From Desulfovibrio sp. (GTDB lineage: Bacteria; Desulfobacterota; Desulfovibrionia; Desulfovibrionales; Desulfovibrionaceae): a DNA stretch of 13,922 nucleotides. This document shows positions 1 through 5,709 of this stretch, piece after piece. The translations under genes were made by a program, and so were the position numbers. The stretch covers positions 1 to 13,922 of the forward strand of contig JALHHV010000109.1 in NCBI GenBank assembly GCA_022837365.1, in the 5' to 3' direction. The notes under the pieces were generated by a model. That model was not told the origin of the DNA, did not search any database, and saw only the letters and a list, made by a program, of their open reading frames with translations. How positions within the stretch are numbered: the stretch's first letter is position 1; each line of letters starts with the position of its first letter.

Positions 1-1
1 G

Positions 2-947
2 ACCCTGCGCCAGGCCCAGAACGAACTGGACCTGACCCGCGACATCGCGGCCAGCCGGGCCGAAACCCTGGCCCTGGTCACCGCCCGGCGCGACGCGGGT
101 CTGGCCGGGGACATCGACGTGGCTCAGGCCGCCGCGCTGTGGCATTCCTCTCTGGCCGACGCCGCCGATTACGAGAACAACGCCTGGGCGGCCCTGGCCC
201 GCATCGAACGCCTGACGGACGCGGCACCCGGCGAACTGCGCCCGGTGCTGGAACGCACCGCATCCATTCCCGCGCCCGCGCGCCGGGTGCCCGTGGGCCT
301 GCCCGCCGACCTGCTGCTGCGCCGCCCGGACATCCGCGCGGCGGAGCGTTCGCTGGCCTCGGCGGCGGCCGACCTGGCCGCCACCACGGCGGAACGCTGG
401 CCCACGCTCAGCCTGTCGGCGGCGTTGGGCTCGCAGGCGTCCACGGTGAACAGGCTGCTGTCCTCGGGCAGCGGGGTGTGGTCGGTGGCCCCGGCGCTGG
501 GGTTGACCCTGTTCGATGCCGGGGTGCCGGGGCCACCACCGCGCGCATCGAGCAGGCCGACGCCCGGCGCAGGCAGGCCGCGCTGACCTACCTGTCCACG
601 GCCCGCACGGCGGTGGAGGAGGCGGAGGCGGCCCTGTACGCCGTGGACCGCCAGCAGCGCAGGCTGCCCGACCTGGCCGCCGTGCTGGAGGCCGACCGCA
701 CCGCCCTGACCCTGGCCTGGGACCGCTACCGGGCGGGGCTGACCGACTTTCTGGACGTGGCCGACGCCGAGCGCGAACTGTCCACCGCCGCCCTGACCCA
801 CGTGCAGGCGCGGGCGGTGCTGGCCACCCGCGCCATCACCCTGTACCGGGCGCTGGGCGGCGGCTGGGAAGCGCCGGAGGGCGCGGAACCGGCCGGCGGG
901 GAATGGCGGTCCGCTGCGGGCAGTTTCGACCCAGTAAAGAAATGTAA
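2..947 (+). pseudogene. RND-type outer-membrane efflux protein (NodT/OprM/TolC family), 3' part, reading frame broken
   Basis: This is the C-terminal part of an outer-membrane channel that would complete a tripartite efflux pump. The frame is open from base 2, so the gene begins outside the window. The family hallmark is visible as GLPADLLLRRPDIRAAE (about bases 296-346), followed by a coiled-coil-like stretch and LGLTLFDAG. At 521-525 the frame breaks. Restoring one G in the GGGG run at 521-524 continues the family pattern with ARIEQADARRRQAALTYL, and the second helical repeat follows (DRYRAGLTDFLDVADAERE). The protein reaches the usual ALGGGW near base 868. In that frame no stop occurs until 1434, beyond the terminator and inside the antisense kinase gene, so a second indel or an altered tail is likely. 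Stops in the other two frames lie at 935-937 and 945-947, so the end given is approximate. Family assignment is sure. Whether the breaks are real decay or sequence error is open. Confidence 0.8.
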
Positions 948-948
948 A
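934..948 (+). promoter_or_regulatory. CpxR-type box, perfect GTAAA-N5-GTAAA
   Basis: The sequence GTAAA-GAAAT-GTAAA matches the E. coli CpxR consensus exactly in both half-sites and in spacing. It lies at the 3' end of the efflux gene, about 30 bases before the terminator hairpin. That is an odd place for an operator, because no gene starts just downstream in this window. It could be fortuitous, or it could belong to a rearranged or eroded regulatory region. The identity of the motif is seen directly. Binding by the CpxR-like protein encoded nearby is inferred. Confidence 0.4.
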
Positions 949-978
949 GAAGCCGCCCGGCAAAATTTGCCCGGCTTT

Positions 979-1018
979 GCCCGCCCCGCACGTTGCCGTG
1001 CGGGGCGGGCCGTTTTTT
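979..1018 (+). terminator. Intrinsic terminator after the efflux gene
   Basis: A perfect 13-bp GC-rich stem (979-991 with 998-1010) closes on a six-base loop and is followed by CG and six T residues at 1013-1018. The T tract is on the plus strand, so it ends efflux-gene transcription before the convergent kinase gene, whose stop is at 1042. On the minus strand there is no T tract. Confidence 0.92.
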
Positions 1019-1041
1019 GGGCGGAAAGCGGGGCAGCCCCC

Positions 1042-2606
1042 CTACGCGGGCAGGCGGATGGTGACCTTCAGCCCGCCCTCGGGCAGGTTTTCGGCGGCTA
1101 TGCTGCCGCCGTGCAGTTCCACGGCGCGCTGGGCGATGGCCAGGCCAAGCCCGGTGCCCGAGCCGCGCGGGGCATTGCCCGCCCGGAAGAACGGCAGAGC
1201 ATGGGCAGGTCGGCCTCGGGCACGCCCGGCCCCTGGTCCTGCACGGAGATCACGGCGTGGCGCTCCGGATGGGGGCAGGCGGAACGCACGGTGGCGCAAC
1301 CGGGCCGTTCCGGCCCGACCATCGCTGCCCCGGTCGACAGGGAGACATCCACCCGGCTGCCCGGCGGCGAGAACTTCAGGGCGTTCTGCACCACGTTGTC
1401 CAGCGCGCCATACAGCATTTCACGCATGCCGTGAAAGGGCGCGCACGGCCCGTCCACGTGCAGCACCACCCGCTTGCGGTCGGCGCGGGCCTGGAAGTCG
1501 GTCTCGTCCGCCAATTGCGTCAGCATCGCTTCCAGGTCGAACCAGGCGGGCGGGTCGTCCTCCTTCTGGTGGTCCAGGTGTCCCGTGGCCAGCAGGTGCG
1601 AACTGAGGGCCGAAAGGCGCTCGGCGTCGCGGCGGATGCGCTCCAGAAAGCGCTGCGATTCCGGAGAGACGGTGCGCGAGGCCATTTCCAGCGCCAGCGC
1701 CACCCGTGAAAGGGGCGAACGCATCTCGTGCGACACCTCGTGCAGCAGGCGGCGCTGGGTTTGCAGCAGTTCTTCCGTGCGTTCGGCCATGGTGTTGAAG
1801 TCGCTGGCAAGATGCGCAAGCTCCGTGCCGTGCGAGGCCACGTTGCCGTTGACGCGCACGTGCAGGTCCCCCCGCGCGAAGCGTTGCAGGGCGCTGCCCA
1901 CCTCGCCGATGGGACGGCTGGTCTGGCGCAGCAGCAGGTGCAGCACGCCGCCCGCCAGCACCATGGCCAGGGCCAGGGGCAGCACGAAGGGCGGCAGGCG
2001 CATGTCCGGCGGGGTGGGCATGTCCTTGCGCAGGGTGAGCACGCCGTGTTGGCCGCCGGGCAGATCGATGGGGTCGGCCATGAGAATCACCGGCCGGAAG
2101 GTGAACGGGGGAGGGAAATCGACCTGGGTGGAGCCCGTGTCGCGCGCCTCCTCGGCCTGCTGGCGGGCTTCGGCCTGCACGGCGGCCTCGGTTTCCGGCG
2201 ACTGCCGCGCGGGCGCCGGGGGCGGCCCCGCGAGGGAACCCGGAGGCGGGGTGCGTCCTTCCAGGGCGGCCAGGACGCGTTGCGGCCAGGAGGGGGGCGG
2301 CGGCGGAACCGGCAGAACTGGCAAAACCGGGCCGTTGTCGGCCAGGGGCTGCAGTCCGGCGTCGTGCACCACCACGTGCATGCCGCGCCTGCGCAGCGTG
2401 TCCAGCAGGGCGTTCAATTTCTCCGTACGCCCTTCGGCCATGTATTCCGAGATGCGCTCGCCCAGCAGGTCCAGCAGCACGGCGTTCATCTCGAAGGGGC
2501 CGCGCTTGGGGCGGTCTTCCAGCCGGATGCGGACGAAGGTGCCCAGGGTGAAGATGCCGCAGCCCACCAGCAGCAGCACCAGCAGCCTAACGGGCCACGT
2601 TCTCAT
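1042..2606 (-). CDS. CpxA-like membrane sensor histidine kinase, frameshift near its C-terminus
   Basis: This is the sensor partner of the response regulator just upstream. From the chosen ATG at 2606 a first membrane segment lies at residues 5-24, a periplasmic region with a proline-rich stretch (about 95-135) follows, and a second membrane segment lies at about 206-226. Then come a HAMP region, the H-box [11 protein letters not shown] with phosphoacceptor His293, the N-box [11 protein letters not shown] and the G1 box DQGPGVP. After residue 470 (base 1197) the frame breaks. The shifted frame continues with [20 protein letters not shown], which is the F and G2 boxes, and ends at 1042, giving about 521 residues if repaired. 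As read, the unshifted frame runs to 1098 and lacks the G2 box. The start at 2606 overlaps the regulator gene by 20 bases. An in-frame ATG at 2636 is the alternative. H-box and neighbours favour the CpxA type. Confidence 0.87.
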
Positions 2607-3444
2607 GCCCCGCCCCGAGGCGCGGTTCCTCCGCATCCTGCCCGCCGAAGGTGGATTCCGTGGGCGAGACGCGGAAATAGTAGCCCACCCCGCGCACCGT
2701 GCCCACGCGCGGCTGGCCGTCGTCGCAGGGGCCCAGCTTCTTGCGCAGGTTGCTGACGTGCACGTCTATGGACCGGTCGAAGGGCAGGATGTCGCGCCCC
2801 AGCACCCCGCGCGAGATGTCCTCGCGCGCCACCGTGCCGCCTTCGGCCTCCAGCAGCAGCACCAGGATGGCGTACTCCACGGGGGTCAGGGGCAGGGGGG
2901 CGCCGTCGCGCAGGGCGGTGCGGGCCGAACGGTCCACGGTGATGCCCCCGAAGGCCAGGTTGCGCTTGCGGTACGGTCCTACACCGCCCATGAAGCCCGG
3001 GCCGCCCATGAAGCCCGGCCCGGCCGCGCCCACCGCCATCCCTGCCGTCCCCCCGGTTCCCCCCATCCCCCCGATCCCGTGGACGCGGGTGCGGCGCAGC
3101 ACGGCGCGCAGGCGCGCCAGCAGTTCGCGTGGCACGAAAGGTTTGGGGACGTAGTCGTCCGCGCCCATCTCCAGCCCCACGATGCGGTCCACGTCGTCGC
3201 CGCGCCCGGTCAGCATGAGCACGGGCAGGGCCGAACGGGAACGGATGGTGCCGAGCACGTCGAAGCCGCTGGTGTCGGGCAGGGCCACGTCCAGCAGAGC
3301 CGCGTCGTAGTCGCCCGACAACGCGCGTGCCAGCCCCTGGCCACCGGTATGGCAGGGTTCAACGGCAAGCCCTTCGGGAGCGAGATATTCGGTCAGTAAT
3401 GCGCAGAGTTCCTTGTCGTCGTCGATCAACAGGACTCGTTCCAT
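2587..3444 (-). CDS. CpxR-like OmpR-family response regulator
   Basis: This is a two-component DNA-binding regulator of 285 residues. The receiver domain covers about residues 1-118, with the acidic pocket at Asp8-Asp10, phosphoacceptor Asp52 (LLDVALPD), Thr79 and Lys101 (VPKPF). A winged-helix domain covers about 163-257 and contains the typical LTPVEYAILVLL and DVHVSNLRKKLG. The start at 3444 gives MERVLLIDDD and has GAGGGTG about eight bases upstream. An in-frame ATG at 3471 would add nine residues that fit no receiver domain. Unusually, the linker (about 123-157) is a glycine/methionine-rich low-complexity stretch with a tandem repeat, much longer than the usual short linker. The gene is the first of a two-gene operon with the kinase and is divergent from an ECF sigma gene. 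A perfect CpxR-type box sits about 93 bases upstream, which suggests autoregulation. Receptor class is sure, and the Cpx label rests on kinase type and the box. Confidence 0.93.
   Translation of the reverse strand: MERVLLIDDDKELCALLTEYLAPEGLAVEPCHTGGQGLARALSGDYDAALLDVALPDTSGFDVLGTIRSRSALPVLMLTGRGDDVDRIVGLEMGADDYVPKPFVPRELLARLRAVLRRTRVHGIGGMGGTGGTAGMAVGAAGPGFMGGPGFMGGVGPYRKRNLAFGGITVDRSARTALRDGAPLPLTPVEYAILVLLLEAEGGTVAREDISRGVLGRDILPFDRSIDVHVSNLRKKLGPCDDGQPRVGTVRGVGYYFRVSPTESTFGGQDAEEPRLGAGHENVAR
2984..3019 (-). repeat. 18-bp tandem repeat, two copies, in the regulator linker
   Basis: Two adjacent 18-base units (2984-3001 and 3002-3019) differ by one base. On the coding strand they encode the repeated GFMGGP/GFMGGV piece of the Gly/Met-rich linker. 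Being a multiple of three, the repeat can change copy number by slippage without breaking the frame. Confidence 0.85.
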
Positions 3445-3536
3445 GATGTCACCCTCTGGGCGGTGGCACATATTACCCGGTTGCCGCTTGCGACCGGATA
3501 TACTGCAAGAATCACGCCCGAATGATTTTCGCTAGT

Positions 3537-3551
3537 GTAAAACAATGTAAA
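3537..3551 (+). promoter_or_regulatory. CpxR-type box between the regulator gene and the ECF sigma gene
   Basis: The sequence GTAAA-ACAAT-GTAAA is a perfect match to the CpxR consensus, including the five-base spacer. It lies in the divergent spacer, about 93 bases from the regulator start and about 128 bases from the sigma start, so it could serve either direction. The only hexamer resembling a -10 for the regulator is TAATAT on the minus strand at 3475-3470, with a poor -35, as would suit an activator-dependent promoter. The box is flanked by two copies of CTAGTGT (3532-3538 and 3552-3558). The match is seen directly, and its use by the neighbouring regulator is inferred. Confidence 0.65.
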
Positions 3552-3679
3552 CTAGTGTGTCCGATGTTTTCGAAACACTACCCGATCTGAACGGACAATG
3601 CGGGTGGCCGCGCGTATACATGATGACAGCCCGCGATGCGCGGGGTTTGGCTTTTCCACAATTTCCGCTGGAGATGAAG

Positions 3680-4282
3680 ATGGAAGCCAATACAGGAACC
3701 GCTACGGACATAACGGCATGCATGACCGGCGACGGAAAGGCATGGCGCCGTTTCGTGTCTGCCTACGCCCCGGTAATCCACAAGGCCGTGCACTACACCC
3801 TTCAGTGGAACGGCGGGCACGCCGCCGGACTCGATGTGCAGGACGTGACGCAGGAGGTGTTCTGCCGTCTCGTCGGCGATGGGTTCCGTCTGTTGTCCAC
3901 CTACGATCCCGCCCGGGCGGGCCTGTCCACCTGGCTCACCGTGGTGGCGCGCTCCACCGCGCTGGACTGCCTGCGCGCGCGCCGCACCGAACGGCTGGCG
4001 CGCCACGTGCCCTATCCCCACCATGACGGCCATGATGTCCATGACGTTGAGGACGAACTGGCCGGACGGCTGTGGGCGGAGGCCCCGGTTTCCGACGACC
4101 GTGGCGAACTGGACCTGCCCCCCGGCCTGCTGAGCAGGCGGCAGAGCACGGTGCTGCGGCTGTTGTTCCAGGACGACCTCGATACCGATGAAGTGGCGCG
4201 CACGCTGGACATCCATCCCAAGACCGTGCGCAGTCTGAAGCAGAACGCCCTTGCGCGGCTGCGCCATCACTTCTGCCTGTGA
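3680..4282 (+). CDS. ECF-family RNA polymerase sigma factor
   Basis: This is a 200-residue sigma-70-family factor of the extracytoplasmic-function type, which has only regions 2 and 4. Region 2 covers roughly residues 15-100 and includes DVQDVTQEVFCRLV and a WLTVVARSTALDCLRARR segment of the type that contacts the -10 element. A short acidic, His-rich linker (HHDGHDVHDVED) follows. Region 4 (about 150-200) is a helix-turn-helix reading DEVARTLDIHPKTVRSL. The ATG at 3680 is chosen because GGAG lies six bases upstream at 3670-3673. An ATG at 3674 is in frame and overlaps that site, and the GTG at 3557 would add 41 residues unlike any sigma domain. No anti-sigma gene adjoins it, and its own terminator follows at 4301. 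Its promoter is not evident. Its target genes cannot be read from the sequence. Confidence 0.9.
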   Translation: MEANTGTATDITACMTGDGKAWRRFVSAYAPVIHKAVHYTLQWNGGHAAGLDVQDVTQEVFCRLVGDGFRLLSTYDPARAGLSTWLTVVARSTALDCLRARRTERLARHVPYPHHDGHDVHDVEDELAGRLWAEAPVSDDRGELDLPPGLLSRRQSTVLRLLFQDDLDTDEVARTLDIHPKTVRSLKQNALARLRHHFCL

Positions 4283-4300
4283 TGCGCGCCGCGCAACGCA

Positions 4301-4327
4301 AAGGCCCGGAACCTTCCGGGCCTTTTT
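4301..4327 (+). terminator. Intrinsic terminator after the ECF sigma gene
   Basis: A nine-base-pair stem (4301-4309 with 4316-4324) with a six-base loop ends in a run of five T residues (4323-4327). It begins 18 bases after the sigma stop codon and separates that gene from the flagellin transcription unit. Confidence 0.9.
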
Positions 4328-4357
4328 CTTGTGCCAAAGGCAGACGCCGCAGGCAAC

Positions 4358-4372
4358 GCAAAGTAATGCAAA
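4358..4372 (+). promoter_or_regulatory. Degenerate CpxR-like direct repeat (GCAAA-N5-GCAAA) upstream of flagellin
   Basis: GCAAA-GTAAT-GCAAA has the same five-base half-sites and ten-base phase as the two perfect boxes in this window, with one C for T in each half. It lies about 60-75 bases upstream of the candidate sigma-28 promoter and at the edge of an AT-rich stretch (about 4361-4434) that stands out from the GC-rich surroundings. It may be a weak regulator site or chance. Confidence 0.25.
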
Positions 4373-4430
4373 GATACTGTTATGAACGTTAATTGCGTGG
4401 CTTTTAGAGCGGTTATGGAAATTTTAAAAT

Positions 4431-4458
4431 TAAGAGCGCGGCGTTGCGGCGTCGATAA
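4431..4458 (+). promoter_or_regulatory. Candidate sigma-28 (FliA) promoter of the flagellin gene
   Basis: GTCGATAA at 4451-4458 matches seven of eight bases of the flagellar sigma-28 -10 element GCCGATAA. A TAAG at 4431-4434 lies 16 bases upstream, one base more than the usual spacing to TAAA. The predicted transcript start is about 65 bases before the flagellin ATG. Class 3 flagellin genes are commonly sigma-28 dependent, so context agrees. The weak -35 keeps confidence moderate. Confidence 0.55.
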
Positions 4459-4515
4459 GGCCAACAAGCATGCGCTGCATGCATGGCAGAGGCACACAAG
4501 GATAGTGCATTCTTC

Positions 4516-4522
4516 ATGGAGG
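4516..4522 (+). promoter_or_regulatory. Flagellin Shine-Dalgarno overlapping a CsrA-type ANGGA motif
   Basis: GGAGG at 4518-4522 stands seven bases before the flagellin ATG at 4530 and fixes the start. The overlapping ATGGA (4516-4520) fits the ANGGA core bound by the translational repressor CsrA, which is known to control flagellin mRNAs in other bacteria. A GCATGC-GCT-GCATGC inverted repeat at 4468-4482 in the same leader could present a second structure. Regulation by CsrA is inferred only. Confidence 0.4.
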
Positions 4523-4529
4523 AAACATC

Positions 4530-5417
4530 ATGTCTCTCGTCGTCAACAACAACTTTACGGCGCTCACCACGGCCAATACGCTGAACGCAACCTACAACAA
4601 GCTCGAAAAGTCCACCCAGCGCCTGTCTTCCGGCCTGCGCATCAACTCCGCCGCGGACGACGCCGCCGGTCTTGCCATCCGCGAACTGATGCGTTCGGAC
4701 ATCACTGCGCTGAATCAGGGCGTGCGCAACGCCAACGACGCCATCTCGCTGATCCAGACTGCCGACGGCGCCATGGAAACCATCGACGAAAAGCTCATCC
4801 GCATGAAGGAACTGGCGGAACAGGCGGCCACCGGCACCTACAACTCGGACCAGCGCCTGATCATCGATTCCGAATACCAGGCCATGGCCTCGGAAATCAC
4901 CCGAATCGCCAGCGCCACCGACTTCAACGGCATCATGCTGCTGAACGGCAACCTGTCCGGATCGACCTACGACGGCTCCGGCCTGCAATCCACGGGGCAG
5001 TTGCACATCCACTTCGGCTCGGGCAACGACAGCGCGCAGGACTACTACAACATCCGCATCGGCGCGGTGTCCGCCCAGGCGCTGGGCCTCGGCAGTTCCG
5101 CCTCCGGCAACGGGGCCAGCATCTCCACCCAGCAGGCGGCCCAGGACGCCCTGACCGCCATCGACAACGCCATCATCTCCAAGGACCAGATCCGCGCCTC
5201 GCTGGGGGCCATGCAGAACCGGCTGGAAGCCACCATCACCAACCTCGAGACCCAGGCCGAAAACCTGTCCGCCGCCGAATCGCGCATCTCGGACGTGGAC
5301 GTCTCGCTGGAAATGACCGAGTACACCAAGCAGCAGGTGCTGGCGCAGACCGCCGTGGCCATGCTGTCGCAGGCCAACTCGCTGCCGCAGATGGCGCTTT
5401 CGCTGATCAGCGGCTAG
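4530..5417 (+). CDS. Flagellin, compact form
   Basis: This is the filament subunit, exported through the flagellar type III apparatus and assembled under the FliD cap. At 295 residues it is short, with nearly all length in the conserved D0/D1 ends. The N-terminus has [14 protein letters not shown] and [20 protein letters not shown], and residues 90-100 ([12 protein letters not shown]) correspond to the region recognised by TLR5 in enteric flagellins. The C-terminus has [20 protein letters not shown] and ends [19 protein letters not shown]. The variable centre is only about 60-70 residues, rich in Gly and Ser. The start is set by the GGAGG seven bases upstream. The gene has its own promoter, is convergent with the fliD end of the hook-junction operon, and ends in TAG within a CTAG tetranucleotide. 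Identity is sure, and which paralogue it is in the genome cannot be told. Confidence 0.97.
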   Translation: MSLVVNNNFTALTTANTLNATYNKLEKSTQRLSSGLRINSAADDAAGLAIRELMRSDITALNQGVRNANDAISLIQTADGAMETIDEKLIRMKELAEQAATGTYNSDQRLIIDSEYQAMASEITRIASATDFNGIMLLNGNLSGSTYDGSGLQSTGQLHIHFGSGNDSAQDYYNIRIGAVSAQALGLGSSASGNGASISTQQAAQDALTAIDNAIISKDQIRASLGAMQNRLEATITNLETQAENLSAAESRISDVDVSLEMTEYTKQQVLAQTAVAMLSQANSLPQMALSLISG

Positions 5418-5478
5418 CCTGACCCTTTCGGGGAACGACGGACGGACACACCGACACTGCTGACAAACCCAAATTCTT

Positions 5479-5519
5479 CCGGGGGAGGGACCCTTTTGGA
5501 AAAGGGTCTCCTCCCCCGG
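5479..5519. repeat. Long hairpin in the flagellin-fliD spacer
   Basis: Two arms of 19 and 20 bases (5479-5497 and 5500-5519) pair with a single bulge around a GG loop, giving a very strong stem about 60 bases after the flagellin stop. No T tract follows directly, although AAAACTTTTA comes shortly after at 5533-5542. It probably helps end or protect the flagellin mRNA. It resembles extragenic hairpins I associate with Desulfovibrio genomes, an impression that was not checked here. Confidence 0.65.
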
Positions 5520-5542
5520 ACCCCCTCCCCCCAAAACTTTTA

Positions 5543-5574
5543 TTTGTATTCTCCGCCCATTACGAGAATACAAA
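5543..5574. repeat. AT-rich 11-bp inverted repeat
   Basis: Arms 5543-5553 and 5564-5574 are perfectly complementary around a ten-base loop. It lies between the long GC-rich hairpin and the next one, so the spacer forms a chain of four separate stem-loops. No function is evident. Confidence 0.6.
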
Positions 5575-5584
5575 ACATGGGGTT

Positions 5585-5606
5585 CCAAGGGGCGGTAGCC
5601 CCTTGG
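5585..5606. repeat. 9-bp hairpin with GGTA loop
   Basis: Arms 5585-5593 and 5598-5606 pair perfectly around GGTA. The following GCCGCCGGAGGC segment adds more self-complementarity. It looks like an extragenic repeat unit rather than a terminator, since no T run follows. Confidence 0.5.
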
Positions 5607-5646
5607 CCGCCGGAGGCGTCCAAAAGCAGACTTTGTCAACAACCAG

Positions 5647-5676
5647 AAGGGGCCGGGCATATGCCCGGCCCCTTTT
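5647..5676. terminator. Terminator-like perfect palindrome between convergent flagellin and fliD
   Basis: A 28-base perfect palindrome (5647-5674) has GC-rich arms, with A residues on one side and TTTT (5673-5676) on the other. On the plus strand it is a reasonable, though short-tailed, intrinsic terminator. On the minus strand it lies 34 bases past the fliD stop and ends in CCCCTTCTGG, so it may also stop operon transcription. A bidirectional role suits its place between convergent genes. Confidence 0.7.
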
Positions 5677-5709
5677 GTATGGCCCTTGCGGCATGCGGGC
5701 TGGTCCGGG

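Noticed and set aside
139..1434. A 431-residue plus-strand frame covering the efflux gene end and beyond
   Set aside because: Only the part from about 523 to 870 looks like protein of the efflux family. The rest reads through a strong terminator and antisense to the kinase gene.
1474..3399. A 641-residue plus-strand frame opposite the kinase and regulator
   Set aside because: It is the antisense shadow of two well-recognised genes in GC-rich DNA, with Arg/Ser-rich composition and no domain.
3588..3618. ECF-type promoter (TGAAC ... CGTATA) for autoregulation of the sigma gene
   Set aside because: The spacer is 20 bases, several more than ECF promoters usually have, so I do not call it.
3557..3679. 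GTG start at 3557 for the sigma gene
   Set aside because: The added 41 residues match no sigma region and no ribosome site precedes it, whereas 3680 has GGAG at good spacing.
5647..5674. Perfect 28-base palindrome as an attachment site or operator
   Set aside because: Its position between convergent genes and the adjoining T residues fit a terminator better.
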